Positions 41,365-50,843 are shown, numbered from the stretch's first letter. The stretch is DNA of 64,000 nucleotides from Brevibacterium pigmentatum (GCF_011617465.1 NZ_CP050153.1:3100001-3164000); one strand, 5' to 3'. The notes: generated from the sequence alone by a model not told the origin. Made by a program: numbers and translations.

Positions 41365-43446
41365 TCAGTCATCGCCGTGGATGACGTTCTCCTGCAGCTG
41401 GAGGAATTCGACGTGGCGTTCGTACTGGTCGAGCACGTCATCGATGATCTGCTCCTTCGAGAACCCCATGATGTCGTAGCCCTGACCGGTGCCGCCGTCG
41501 AGGTAGACCTCCATCCGGTAGTAGTCCTCGCCGGTTCCGCGCGGGACCATTCCGCCGAACGACGGCACGCTGACCTTGTGCGGCCACACCTGATAGCGGA
41601 ACGGGTACTGCCCGTCTCCGTCGACTTCGAACTGGAAGAGTTCACCGTCGTCGACGAACACGCCTTCGGAATCGACGCGACCGCAACGCGATGAGATTCC
41701 GCGGCCTTTCATCTCTTCGGCCACCTCGTTGAGGGTGGGGATGAGCACCTTCTGCTCGAACTCCTGGGCACGCGCCTGATTCGGGAAGGACAGCACCCGG
41801 CCGAGCTGACGCTGCCAGGTCTCGTGACCGGGGCCGCGGGAACGACGCGCCAACGAGCCGGGCAGGGTCGTGTCGACGCTGTCGACGCGGTTCGCCTCGA
41901 CCCGCAGTGCCTTGTACAGACCGATCATCACGAGGATGACGACGAAGGCGAAGGGCAGGCCCATGATCACCGTCGCGCTCTGCAAGGCGCCGATGCCCCC
42001 GACGAGCAGCATCGCCACCGTCAGGGCACCGGTCGACAGCGCCCAGAAGATGCGCAGTCCAGCGCGTCCATCCTCGGCGGGGTTCCGCAGATTCGACGAC
42101 AGGTTCGCCATCACCAAGGCCGCGGAGTCCGCGGTGGTGACGTAGAACAGCAGAGCCGTGATCGTGGCCAAAGCGGCGATGACGGCGAACGCCGGATAGC
42201 GTGAGAGCAGGTCGTAGAAGCCGCCTTCGGGACTGAGCATGACGGCTTCGCCGAACTTCTTGTCACCGCTGCGGATGATGTCCAGCGCCGAGTTTCCGTA
42301 GATCGAAATCCACATGAAGATGTAGATGAACGGAATCGTCAGGGTGCCCAGCACGAACTGGCGGATGGTGCGTCCGCGGGAGATGCGGGCGAGGAAGAGT
42401 CCGACGAACGAAGCGAAGGCGATCCACCAGGCCCAGAAGAACAGGGTCCAGTCGGTCATCCACGTTCCGGTGTCCTCGAAGGCGAAGGTCTGGCCGACCA
42501 TGTTCGGGAATAGACGGACGAAATCGGTGATGTTGAGGACGAACGCGTTGAGCAGGAACTTCGTGTTTCCGGCCACGAGCACCCAGAAGCTCAGCGCGAT
42601 GGCGAGGACGACGTTGAGGATGGACAGGAACTTGATTCCCTTGTCCACACCCGAGACCGCCGAGAGCGTGGCGACACCGACTCCGACGACGACGATGCCG
42701 ACCTGGGTGCCGACGCCGATCGGAATTCCGAAGACGGTGTTGAGGCCGACGTTGACCATGACGACACCGATGCCCAACGAGGTGGCCACGCCGAAGATCG
42801 TGCCCAGCAGGGCGGCGAAGTCGACCGTCTCGCCCAGAGCACCGTGGACGCGTTTGCCGAAGATCGGGGCCAGCGCCGAACGGATCGCCAGCGGCATGTT
42901 CATCCGGTAGGCGAAGTAGGCCAGAGCCATACCCATGAGTGCGTAGAGTCCCCAACCGCTCAGGCCGTAGTGGAAGAGCGCCCAGACCGTCGATTCGCGG
43001 GCGGCATCGACCGTTTCGGGTTCGGTGCTCGGTGGGGTGAGGTACATCGTGACCGGTTCGGCCACGGCGAAGAACATGAGGTCGGTGCTGATGCCGGCGG
43101 CGAAGAGCATCGACGCCCAGGCGACGAGGCCGAATTCGGGCTTCGAGTGTTCGGGGCCGAGCTTCGTGTTTCCGTAGCGGGAGGCCGCCAGGTAGATGAC
43201 GAAGACGAGGACGGCGAGGACGAGGAGGACGTAGAACCAGCCGAACCAATCGGAGGTCCAGCCGACGACGGCACCGAGGACCGTCTCGGCATTGGTCGGT
43301 GAAATGAGAGCCCACACGGTGATGGCGAGCGCCACAAGGGCCGCCGCCAGGAACACCTTCTTATTCACGGGAGGACGCGAGGGCTTCACCTTGGCCTTCG
43401 CCTCTCCCTTCGGGTCACCCGGCGGGGTGTCGACTGATGCTGACAT
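41365..43446 (-). CDS. BCCT family choline/betaine transporter (BetT-like)
   Basis: A 693-residue transporter with 12 transmembrane helices and a cytosolic tail of about 150 residues. The BCCT signature region WTLFFWAWWIAFASFVGLFL then ARISRGRTIRQF is present, as is the MNMPLAIRSAL helix end. The long C-terminal tail (from KALRVEANRV) is as in BetT and may act in osmotic sensing. AAGGAG fixes the ATG at 43446. It likely imports choline or betaine. Confidence 0.92.
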   Translation of the reverse strand: MSASVDTPPGDPKGEAKAKVKPSRPPVNKKVFLAAALVALAITVWALISPTNAETVLGAVVGWTSDWFGWFYVLLVLAVLVFVIYLAASRYGNTKLGPEHSKPEFGLVAWASMLFAAGISTDLMFFAVAEPVTMYLTPPSTEPETVDAARESTVWALFHYGLSGWGLYALMGMALAYFAYRMNMPLAIRSALAPIFGKRVHGALGETVDFAALLGTIFGVATSLGIGVVMVNVGLNTVFGIPIGVGTQVGIVVVGVGVATLSAVSGVDKGIKFLSILNVVLAIALSFWVLVAGNTKFLLNAFVLNITDFVRLFPNMVGQTFAFEDTGTWMTDWTLFFWAWWIAFASFVGLFLARISRGRTIRQFVLGTLTIPFIYIFMWISIYGNSALDIIRSGDKKFGEAVMLSPEGGFYDLLSRYPAFAVIAALATITALLFYVTTADSAALVMANLSSNLRNPAEDGRAGLRIFWALSTGALTVAMLLVGGIGALQSATVIMGLPFAFVVILVMIGLYKALRVEANRVDSVDTTLPGSLARRSRGPGHETWQRQLGRVLSFPNQARAQEFEQKVLIPTLNEVAEEMKGRGISSRCGRVDSEGVFVDDGELFQFEVDGDGQYPFRYQVWPHKVSVPSFGGMVPRGTGEDYYRMEVYLDGGTGQGYDIMGFSKEQIIDDVLDQYERHVEFLQLQENVIHGDD

Positions 43447-43773
43447 GGTTGTACTCCTTATCCGGACGCGTTGGCGTCGTGGCATCGGACTCGGTCGAGC
43501 AGAGTGCTCAACCGAGCATGATCAACGGCTGTTGCTTCAAGATTTTCCGTCATCGCCGCATCCCCGGTTCCACGGGGACGGCCAACAACGGAGGTTACCA
43601 CATAGACACTTACGGTCACTTATCCTGTAATGCCAAGCGAATCTTCAGATCAGCGACTCACCCTCACCGAGGCGGGGCTTCACCGACCATGGCAGCGTCG
43701 GTTCCGCTCCGCCCACCTCGGCGGGACATTCATCGAGGCTCGGAGTAAATCGAGCTTCAGAGTGAATCGAGTC
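43447..43773. other. leader and promoter region of BCCT gene, end of AtoE gene
   Basis: These 327 bases hold, on the minus strand, a candidate BCCT promoter and a perfect hairpin TCCCCG-N6-CGGGGA (43561-43578) about 115 nt before the start. Two copies of the recurring 9-mer (43667-43675, 43713-43721) and a two-copy direct repeat near 43747-43782 lie toward the AtoE end. Confidence 0.5.
43601..43630 (-). promoter_or_regulatory. candidate BCCT promoter
   Basis: On the minus strand TTACAG (43625-43630) and TCTATG (43601-43606) are 18 nt apart. Both boxes are imperfect. Confidence 0.3.
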
Positions 43774-45153
43774 TCAAAGTGAGACGAAGAGCAGCGCGGC
43801 AGCCATCACCACCCCGGAGCCGAGGAACGTGATGACGGTATAGCCGAGGATGTCGCGCATCTTCAGCCCGGCGATCGCCAGCACCGGCAGCGCCCAGAAG
43901 GGCTGGAGCATGTTCGTCCACTGGTCGCCGTAGGACACGGCCATGATCGCAATCGACGGGTCGACGCCGAGCTGGTTGGCCGCATCGAGCATGATCGGTC
44001 CCTGGACCGCGAACTGGCCGCCGCCGGAGGGGACGAAGAAGTTCACGAGTCCGGCCGAGAGCAGGGCGAGGACGCCGAAGGTCGTCGTGTTCGAGATCGA
44101 GACGAAGGCATCGGAGAACACGGCGATGAGTCCGGTCGAGGACATGATGCCCAGGATTCCGGCGTAGAGCGGGAACTGCAGGAGGATCTCGCCGACGTTC
44201 GACGCCGCCTCCTTCGTCAGATGGATGAGCTCGAACGGGTTGCGCACGAGCAGGAGGATGAGCGCGAGGAACGACCAGTTGACGATGTCGAGGGTCAGTC
44301 CCCCGCCCTGGGCGAAGTGGATGACGAGGTAGGCGACGAGCGCGAGACCGACGACCAGGGTGAGCACCCGTGAGGCATCGATCCGGTCGGCCGGGGTGAC
44401 GACCTCGTCGTCGACCTGCGACTGCTTCTCCGAACTCACCGAGGCGGGGAGTTCGTAGACGGGAGCACCGGCCTTGGGAGCGATGAGGGCGAAGAGGAGA
44501 CCGCAGACGATGATGACGCCGAGGATGGCCAGCAGGTTCCAGCCGGCGAAGATCGTCTCCGACACCGGCACCGTCTGACCGCCGAGGGATTCGGAGAGGA
44601 AGGAGTCCGGGGTGGCCGCGGTCAGCGGGCCCGACCCCGAATAGCCCATATGCCAGACGACGAATCCGGAGTATCCGGCGGCGACGAGCAGCGGGAAGTG
44701 CACCTTGATACCGCGCTCACGTGACTGCACGGCGATCTCCCGGGCCAGCAGTGCGCCGACGACGAGGCCGAGCCCCCACGTGATGAGGCTGGCGAGGGCG
44801 GCGACGAGGAAGACGAAGACGTAGGCGAAGGTGGCGTTGCCAGGAACGCGGGCGAGCCAGGCGAGCAGCTTCCGCACGGGTCCGGTGTTGGCGAGGATGT
44901 GTCCGAGCAGGAGGATCAGACACATCTGCGTCATGAACTCGAGCAGACCGGCCAGTCCCTCACCCCAGCCGGTGACGACGTCAGTCGGGCCAGCATCGGT
45001 GAAGATGAATGCGAGGACCGCGACGATGAGGGTGAGGACGATGGCGAAGGTCAGGGCCGAGGGGATCCACTGTTCGAGGAATCGGTTGACCGGCCGCATG
45101 ATCCCTTTTGAGGCTGCGGCGTTGACCTGGGTTGACGGCTTCGGTGCCGACAT
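43774..45153 (-). CDS. AtoE-type short-chain fatty acid transporter
   Basis: A 459-residue membrane protein with about 12 helices. Typical AtoE segments are AALASLITWGLGLVVGALLA, HMGYSGSGPLTAA and FFVPSGGGQFAVQGPI, plus SYGDQWTNMLQPFWALP near the end. It would take up butyrate or acetoacetate, fitting the acyl-CoA enzymes in the window. GGGAGG precedes the ATG. A stem-loop separates it from the upstream aldehyde dehydrogenase gene. Confidence 0.92.
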   Translation of the reverse strand: MSAPKPSTQVNAAASKGIMRPVNRFLEQWIPSALTFAIVLTLIVAVLAFIFTDAGPTDVVTGWGEGLAGLLEFMTQMCLILLLGHILANTGPVRKLLAWLARVPGNATFAYVFVFLVAALASLITWGLGLVVGALLAREIAVQSRERGIKVHFPLLVAAGYSGFVVWHMGYSGSGPLTAATPDSFLSESLGGQTVPVSETIFAGWNLLAILGVIIVCGLLFALIAPKAGAPVYELPASVSSEKQSQVDDEVVTPADRIDASRVLTLVVGLALVAYLVIHFAQGGGLTLDIVNWSFLALILLLVRNPFELIHLTKEAASNVGEILLQFPLYAGILGIMSSTGLIAVFSDAFVSISNTTTFGVLALLSAGLVNFFVPSGGGQFAVQGPIMLDAANQLGVDPSIAIMAVSYGDQWTNMLQPFWALPVLAIAGLKMRDILGYTVITFLGSGVVMAAALLFVSL

Positions 45154-45210
45154 GGGAAGACCTCCCGCTGAGAAGTATGAGAACTAGCTGTGTGTGGTCT
45201 CAGCATACAA

Positions 45211-45246
45211 TCAGGGCGCTGCCCCTGGTAGGAAACAGCGCCCTGA
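45211..45246 (-). terminator. stem-loop between aldehyde dehydrogenase and AtoE genes
   Basis: TCAGGGCGCTG (45211-45221) is perfectly complementary to 45236-45246, with a 14-nt loop. Both flanking genes are on the minus strand, so it may be a terminator or an attenuator of the AtoE gene. Confidence 0.65.
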
Positions 45247-45318
45247 CGGCGATCACAACCCTGTCACGATCGGAACCCGCGCTCTCGGGTCCCGAGCGCA
45301 CCGATCAGTTCTGACCGA

Positions 45319-46698
45319 TCAGCTCTGTTTGTACACGAGCTGCTTGTTGACGAATTCGTCCATCGCCAGCGGCCCGAGTTCCCGGCCGACGCCGGAGCGC
45401 TTGACTCCGCCGAAGGGCAGGTATTCGCGGCTTCCTTCGGGAGCGTTGAGGAAGACCATTCCGGAATCGATCTGGTCTCCGACGCGTTCGGCCCGGGCGA
45501 TATCGGTGGAGAACACGGCGGCGCCCAAACCGAAGGGGGTGTCGTTGGCGAGCTCAACGGCTTCTTCTTCGCTGCTGACCTTGTAGACGATGACGGCGGG
45601 CCCGAAGAGCTCTTCGTAGTATCCGCGCATGCCCTTCTGCACATCGGTGAGGACGACGGGTTCGACGTAGGCTCCGCCGCCGTCGTACTTCTTACCCCCG
45701 GCCAGCAGGGTCGCGCCCTCGCTGACGGTGTCCTGGACCTGTTCGACGAAGCGATCGGCGGCGGCCACCGACGACAGCGGGGACAGGCGGGAGCCTTCCT
45801 CGCCGGGCACGGCGGGGGTGTTCTTCTTGGCCGCCTCGGTGATGGAGGAGACGAAGTCGTCGTAGATGTCGTCCATGACGATCATCCGCTTGGGCGAGTT
45901 GCAGGCCTGGCCGGTGTTGCCCATGCGGGTGTTGAAGAAGGTCTTCGCGGACTTCTGGACATCGTCGGTGTCGAGGAGGATATAGGGGTCGGATCCGCCG
46001 AGCTCGAGCACGACCTTCTTGAGGTTCTTGCCGGCCTCGGCTGCGACGGCGGCACCGGCGCGCTCGGATCCGGTCAGGGACACGCCGTGGTTGCGCGGGT
46101 CGGGCAGGATGATGTCGGCGACCTGCTCGTTGCTGGCGTAGATGTTGATGTAGGCGCCCGCGGGCAGGCCTGCCTCGATGAAGATCTCTTCCATGATCTG
46201 CGCCGAGCGGGGGCACTGCGGAGCGTGCTTGAGCAGGATCGTGTTGCCCAGGGCCAGGTTCGGGGCGGCGAAGCGGGCGACCTGGTAGTAGGGGAAGTTC
46301 CAGGGCATGATGCCCAGCAGCGAGCCGACCGGCTTGCGGCGGATCATGGCGGTGGCGTCCTTGGGTCCGCGCAGGGGTTCGTCGGCCATGAAGGCCTCGG
46401 CGTTGTCGGCGAAGTACTTGTAGATCATCGAGCTCAGCTGGACTTCGCCCTTGCCTTCGGGCACGGACTTGCCCATTTCGAGCCGGATGACCTCGGCGAG
46501 CTCTTCGGCGCGTTCGGCGTAGATCTCGGACACGCGGGTCAGCAGCGCAGCGCGCTCGGCCACCGTGGTCCGGCTCCACTCGTCGAATATCGTCGCCGAA
46601 CGATCGAGGGCGGCGAGGATCTCGGCATCGGTGGCGGTGGGGAATTCTTCGGCGACTTGGCCGGTCGCCGGGTCGGTGACGCGATACATGGTGGTCAT
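45319..46698 (-). CDS. NAD(P)-dependent aldehyde dehydrogenase (succinate-semialdehyde type)
   Basis: A 459-residue aldehyde dehydrogenase. The catalytic Cys is in GNTGQACNSPKRM, the general-base Glu in VLELGGSDPYILL, and PWNFPYYQVARFAAPNLA and the cofactor motif LTGSERAGAAV are present. The short Cys loop and length match the GabD/Sad-like group. It oxidises a semialdehyde, perhaps from amine breakdown. It has its own upstream region and a terminator-like stem behind. Confidence 0.92.
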   Translation of the reverse strand: MTTMYRVTDPATGQVAEEFPTATDAEILAALDRSATIFDEWSRTTVAERAALLTRVSEIYAERAEELAEVIRLEMGKSVPEGKGEVQLSSMIYKYFADNAEAFMADEPLRGPKDATAMIRRKPVGSLLGIMPWNFPYYQVARFAAPNLALGNTILLKHAPQCPRSAQIMEEIFIEAGLPAGAYINIYASNEQVADIILPDPRNHGVSLTGSERAGAAVAAEAGKNLKKVVLELGGSDPYILLDTDDVQKSAKTFFNTRMGNTGQACNSPKRMIVMDDIYDDFVSSITEAAKKNTPAVPGEEGSRLSPLSSVAAADRFVEQVQDTVSEGATLLAGGKKYDGGGAYVEPVVLTDVQKGMRGYYEELFGPAVIVYKVSSEEEAVELANDTPFGLGAAVFSTDIARAERVGDQIDSGMVFLNAPEGSREYLPFGGVKRSGVGRELGPLAMDEFVNKQLVYKQS

Positions 46699-46850
46699 GG
46701 CTGTCCTCTTTCACTTCGACGGGGTTGAGGCGATCACTGATGGTGCGATCGCAGGTCCATCCCCCACGCTATGGCCGAACTCCGGCGTCGGCAACGGCGG
46801 TCTCATTTCCTGGGCAGATTCCCAGCCGTCACCGAGGCGGACGGCCCGGT

Positions 46851-46878
46851 CCGGCGGTGCGCTCACAGGCACCGCCGG
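46851..46878 (-). terminator. terminator after AztD gene
   Basis: CCGGCGGTGC (46851-46860) pairs perfectly with GCACCGCCGG (46869-46878) around an 8-nt loop, 50 nt past the AztD stop. Confidence 0.65.
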
Positions 46879-46927
46879 GTCGGGTTCAGTCCGGTTTCGC
46901 GTCGCTGTCAGCGTCTGCCGAGGGTCC

Positions 46928-48196
46928 TCACCCGGTGACGCCGGTGAGTTCGTTCGGTGCGTGCGGCAGCGTTTCCTCGGCCATCACCTCACCGGATTCG
47001 AGGTCGAGGATGTGGATCGTCTTCTCTTCCGGATCGCTGACGTAGGCGACTTCGCCCTGGACGAAGAGCGTCGGGCGAGCCTTCTGCCATTCGACGGGTT
47101 CTTCCCATTCGTCGATGACCGGGTATTCCTCTGTCACCGAAGCGGTGGCGGGGTCGATGATCTTCAGCTTCCCGTCCGTGGTCAGGACGACGCCTTCCCC
47201 GTCGGGTCCGCGGCCCAGGGACCGGAAGCTGTAGGAGGCGCCGAGGTCGACGAGCGAGAGCCTGCCCGACTTCGTGTCGGTGACGCTCACCCGTTCGGGG
47301 CGTTCGAGTTCGGCGTCTTCGTCGACCTTGTAGTCGCCGAGGATGTACTGCGATTCGTCGCTGCCGGACTGGTTGCCGATGCGACCGAAGGAGTCGGGAG
47401 CGTCGATCTTCTCGAACTTCCCGTCCTTGTACAGAAGGATTCCGTCCTCGCAGCCGAGCGCGATGACCTCGTCCTTCGCAGCGGCTTCGCCGTGGACTCC
47501 GGGGCACTCGTCGCTGCTTGCGATCTCTTTGCCGGAGCTGTCGACGACCTTCGCGCCCGAGCGTTCGTCCTCGGTGCCGACCGTGTGCAGCATCGAACCA
47601 TCGGCGAGTTTCACGGCGACACCGTGGTGGGGTTCGTCGACCTCGGTTACCTGGGGCTTCGGGGCGCCGTCGGAGAAGTCCTCGGTGTCGAAGGTCTGGA
47701 TCTTGCCGTCGCCGTCGCCGAAGAGCACGGTGGCCTCGCCGTGGTTGACGACGTGTCCGGGCAGTTCGGTGTCGAAGACGGTGTCGGTGAGCTGCGGGTC
47801 GGCGGCGTAGCTGTGGGTGTGGTCGCCGTGCGGCTGGGTCCAGACTCCGGCGTCGAAGAGGCGGAAGCCTTCGGCGACGGAGACCATGAGGTGGCGACCG
47901 TCGCCGACGGGGTTGAGGCGGTTGAAGCCCTCAATCTTCGTGTCGTCGATGACCTCGAGCGTCGTCGCGTCGAGGGTGAGGATCCCTCCGTCGTAGGTAG
48001 TCACGATCCGCGGCTGGGCGCCGGCGAGCTCCTGGGCGTGCCCTTTGTCGTCCTTGCTGTCTGCGGCGCCCGCGGTCTTCTCGTCCTTGCCGACCGCGTC
48101 GTAGTCGGTGGCGGCGTCGCCTGCCTGGCAACCGGTGAGCAGCAGCGCCGAGGCGACCACCGCCGATCCGAGCATCGTGTGGTGTCGTTTCATCAT
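46928..48196 (-). CDS. aztD: AztD-like zinc metallochaperone lipoprotein
   Basis: A 422-residue exported lipoprotein: signal peptide with lipobox LLLTGC, a charged Asp/Lys linker, then a beta-propeller-like domain with repeated LDATTLEVID and LDLESGEVM type blades. The histidine cluster QPHGDHTHSY is the zinc-binding site of AztD, which hands zinc to the AztC binding protein of the AztABC importer. The ATG at 48196 has AGAGAG 5 nt upstream; a GTG at 48202 is the alternative. No aztABC genes are in this window. A Zur-like box lies just upstream. Confidence 0.85.
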   Translation of the reverse strand: MMKRHHTMLGSAVVASALLLTGCQAGDAATDYDAVGKDEKTAGAADSKDDKGHAQELAGAQPRIVTTYDGGILTLDATTLEVIDDTKIEGFNRLNPVGDGRHLMVSVAEGFRLFDAGVWTQPHGDHTHSYAADPQLTDTVFDTELPGHVVNHGEATVLFGDGDGKIQTFDTEDFSDGAPKPQVTEVDEPHHGVAVKLADGSMLHTVGTEDERSGAKVVDSSGKEIASSDECPGVHGEAAAKDEVIALGCEDGILLYKDGKFEKIDAPDSFGRIGNQSGSDESQYILGDYKVDEDAELERPERVSVTDTKSGRLSLVDLGASYSFRSLGRGPDGEGVVLTTDGKLKIIDPATASVTEEYPVIDEWEEPVEWQKARPTLFVQGEVAYVSDPEEKTIHILDLESGEVMAEETLPHAPNELTGVTG

Positions 48197-48210
48197 TCGC
48201 ACTCTCTAGT

Positions 48211-48232
48211 TAGTGAGACTCGTTATCATTAG
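48211..48232. promoter_or_regulatory. Zur-like operator before aztD
   Basis: On the minus strand this reads TAATGATAACGAGTCTCACTA. Its arms are complementary at five of six outer positions, and ATGATAAC resembles one half of the Zur box; the other half is weaker. It lies about 15 nt before the AztD start. Confidence 0.5.
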
Positions 48233-48378
48233 CAGGTCGATACTAACCCGATGCAGGATGGATATGCGAAATCAGATGACGATCGAGGTCGACGTGAAGC
48301 TCGGCGGCCCGAGGGGTCCGGATCGATCCGCCGAGGACCGGGACGGACTATGTCATGGGTCACTGTTACGGTAGTGCC

Positions 48379-48732
48379 ATGCCCAGTGTGACTGAACTCG
48401 TGAAGCGCTACTACTCCACCGTCGACGCCGGAGATGCGGGCGCCACCTCGGCGCTGTTCGCAGCCGACGCCAGCTATGATCGGCCCGGCTATCCGACGAT
48501 GGTCGGCCAGCAGATCACCGACTTCTACCACGGCGAACGCGTCATCGAATCCGGGGCGCATTCGCTGCAGGAGATCATCGTCGACGGCGACCGCGCTTCC
48601 AGTCGCGGAGTCTTCAGCGGCCGGCTCAAGGACGGTTCGGAGACCTCGGTGGGATTCGCGGACTTCTTCCTCTTCGACACCGAGGGTCTCATCGCCGAAC
48701 GCACCACGTACTTCTACCAAGCAGCGGTCTGA
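48379..48732 (+). CDS. NTF2/SnoaL-like domain protein
   Basis: A 117-residue cone-fold protein (SnoaL-like, NTF2 superfamily). VKRYYSTVDAGDAGATSALFA and the ending ERTTYFYQAAV are typical. Such proteins bind small ligands or act as isomerases, and the ligand is unknown. The ATG at 48379 is preferred over the upstream GTG/ATG frame. A TACGGT -10-like box 7 nt upstream suggests a leaderless mRNA. Confidence 0.75.
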   Translation: MPSVTELVKRYYSTVDAGDAGATSALFAADASYDRPGYPTMVGQQITDFYHGERVIESGAHSLQEIIVDGDRASSRGVFSGRLKDGSETSVGFADFFLFDTEGLIAERTTYFYQAAV

Positions 48733-48762
48733 GCCTAGGCGGATGAGTCCTCGGCGGCCGAA

Positions 48763-48848
48763 ATTCAGCGGGCCGACGGTTCAGCGGCTGAGACCCCGCT
48801 GTTGAGCCTCAGCGGACCGGCGATCCAAGGACTGACGATTCAGCGGCC
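48763..48848. repeat. four spaced TCAGCGG words
   Basis: TCAGCGG occurs four times in this gap before and at the end of the hydroxyacyl-CoA dehydrogenase gene, preceded by AT, GT, CC and AT. The units are irregularly spaced and partly self-complementary (CAGCGG with CCGCTG). Confidence 0.5.
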
Positions 48849-49760
48849 CTGACCGCGGGCGTCGAGCACCGCCTTCTGGATCCGATCGCGGACGGCCGCG
48901 GCCTGTGGAGTCGGCGTCGGGCCATAGGCTTCTTCGACCTGCTCGAAGACGTCTTCCATGCCTGCGGGGTCGACGTCGACGGGCAGATCCTCGATGGCGG
49001 CGAAGGCCGGGCCGATATGGTCCATGAACCCGCGGATCCCGGCCTCTCCCCCGCCGAAGTGCATGCCTTCGAACTGACCGACGGCCGACCATCGCAGACC
49101 CAGCGAATTCTTCATCACGGTGTCGAGGTCTGCGGCGGTGACGACTCCGTTCTGCACGAGCGAGATCGCTTCTTTCATCAGCGCATTCTGCAGCCGATTT
49201 CCGACGAACCCGCGGATCTCACGTCCCAGCACCACCGGTTCGCGGCCGCAGCTGCGGTAGAACTCGACCGTGGCGTCCACGGTCTCGGTAGAGGTCTGCG
49301 GTGATGGCACGACTTCGACGAGCGGCATGAGATGCGGTGGATTGAATGGATGGCCGACGATGACGCGGGAGGCCTCGGACTCCGGCAGCGCGGCCGCGAT
49401 CGATGAGGCCGGGATCGTCGACGATGAGGTTGCGAACACGGTCTCGGTTGGAGCCGCCTCGGCGATCTGGGAGAACAGCACCGGCTTCGATTCGGGATCC
49501 TCGGGACCGGATTCCTGGACGAAGACGACACCGGCGACGGCGGCCTCGACGGTCTCGGCGATTTCGACGGTGCCGACCTGCGAGGCCAGCTCATTCCGGG
49601 CGGAAGCGTCGGCGGTGACGTCGGCCTGGAGCTCGGCGACCACCTCGGCGAGGTCGGAACGCGGGTCGAAGACCCGCACGGTGTACCCGCTGCGGGCGAA
49701 GAGATAGGCGAACGACCGGCCGATGGTTCCGGCGCCGACGACGGCGACTGTTGAGCTCAT
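48840..49760 (-). CDS. 3-hydroxyacyl-CoA dehydrogenase family protein
   Basis: A 306-residue NAD-dependent dehydrogenase. The Rossmann motif VAVVGAGTIGRSFAYLFA opens the protein, and the catalytic His is in IVGHPFNPPHLMPLVEVV, followed by the Asn/Lys segment GFVGNRLQNALMKEA. It resembles lambda-crystallin/carnitine dehydrogenase-like members as well as fatty acid oxidation enzymes, so the true substrate is not certain. Confidence 0.88.
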   Translation of the reverse strand: MSSTVAVVGAGTIGRSFAYLFARSGYTVRVFDPRSDLAEVVAELQADVTADASARNELASQVGTVEIAETVEAAVAGVVFVQESGPEDPESKPVLFSQIAEAAPTETVFATSSSTIPASSIAAALPESEASRVIVGHPFNPPHLMPLVEVVPSPQTSTETVDATVEFYRSCGREPVVLGREIRGFVGNRLQNALMKEAISLVQNGVVTAADLDTVMKNSLGLRWSAVGQFEGMHFGGGEAGIRGFMDHIGPAFAAIEDLPVDVDPAGMEDVFEQVEEAYGPTPTPQAAAVRDRIQKAVLDARGQGR

Positions 49761-49935
49761 GCGTCCAGGCTATACCCGGCCCCTCCCGACCGGCGGCGGA
49801 GTTCACTCAAGCGTGCGGGGACGTTCACTCACGCGCGTGTCGGCCGTATCTCGGCATGCACTGGACCGTTCGCCGTAGTCGAATCGTTGCCGTGCACCTC
49901 CCACCGGGGCCGAGATCCGGTGGCACAATGTCACC

Positions 49936-50799
49936 ATGAGCGCGAACCCAGAACTGAGAACAGTGGACTCGGAGATCCTCGCCCTGGCGGAGGACGAATA
50001 CGCCGCCGCGGCGGAGACCGCGCGGATCGACGTGCGTGAGATCCACACCGCCGACGAGGCGGCCAGGGCCTCGATGCTGCTCGACGAAGTCTGGAACGTC
50101 GACGAGACCGGCACAAACGTGTTCGAACCCAGCCTCATCATCGCCTTCGCCCACGCCGGCAACTATGTCTCAGCTGCCTACAGCGTCGACGAACCCGACG
50201 AGATGATCGGTGTGACCATCGGCTTCTTCGGCCAGCCGCTGGGCACGGTCATGCACTCGCATATCGCCGGCGTCCGCCACCAGATCATCGGCCGCGGCGC
50301 CGGATCCGCGATGAAGCTGCACCAGCGCCTGTGGTGCCTCAACCTCGGCATCACCGAGATGACCTGGACTTTCGACCCCCTCATCGCCCGCAACGCGTAC
50401 TTCAACTTCCAGCGCCTGGGCGTCGGCATGGTCGAATACCTCGAGGACTTCTACGGTCAGATGCGCGACGGAGTGAACTCCGGCCAGGCCAGCGACCGGA
50501 TGATGGTGTCCTGGCCGCTCGACCGTCCGGCACGGGCCTCGGTCGTCGATCCCGGATCGGCGTTCCCCTGCCTGCGCGCCGATGATGACGGCGAACCGCT
50601 GCTCAGCGAAGTGCCGAAGGAGACCGAATTCGTCTCACTCGACTTCCCGTCCGACATCGAGGACCTGCGCGGCCAGGATGCCGACCTCGCCAGCCGTTGG
50701 CGACTGGCTCTGCGCACCGCACTGACCGGCCTCGTCGGCGACGGCTGGGTCGTCGACACCTGCCTCAAGGGCGGCACGTACCTCCTCCACCACCCCTGA
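49936..50799 (+). CDS. predicted N-acetyltransferase (COG3375-like)
   Basis: A 287-residue protein whose middle resembles a GNAT core: MIGVTIGFFGQ then MHSHIAGVRHQIIGRGAGSAMKLHQRLWCL, with the GRGAGSAMK acetyl-CoA loop. The FDPLIARNAYFNFQRLGV segment is typical of the uncharacterised COG3375 group. The substrate is unknown. Confidence 0.75.
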   Translation: MSANPELRTVDSEILALAEDEYAAAAETARIDVREIHTADEAARASMLLDEVWNVDETGTNVFEPSLIIAFAHAGNYVSAAYSVDEPDEMIGVTIGFFGQPLGTVMHSHIAGVRHQIIGRGAGSAMKLHQRLWCLNLGITEMTWTFDPLIARNAYFNFQRLGVGMVEYLEDFYGQMRDGVNSGQASDRMMVSWPLDRPARASVVDPGSAFPCLRADDDGEPLLSEVPKETEFVSLDFPSDIEDLRGQDADLASRWRLALRTALTGLVGDGWVVDTCLKGGTYLLHHP

Positions 50800-50843
50800 G
50801 GCCCGTTCACCTCTGCGTCACCTGATTCGTGTTCACTGATCCG

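Noticed and set aside
43561..43578. Riboswitch before the BCCT transporter
   Set aside because: A single 6-bp hairpin is present but no conserved riboswitch core could be recognised.
46739..46765. GCGATC words forming a partial dyad before the aldehyde dehydrogenase
   Set aside because: The arms are short and GCGATCGC is self-complementary, so it is not good evidence for an operator.
46565..48232. Plus-strand open frame of 555 codons
   Set aside because: It is the antisense shadow of the AztD gene, which has a signal peptide, lipobox and conserved histidines.
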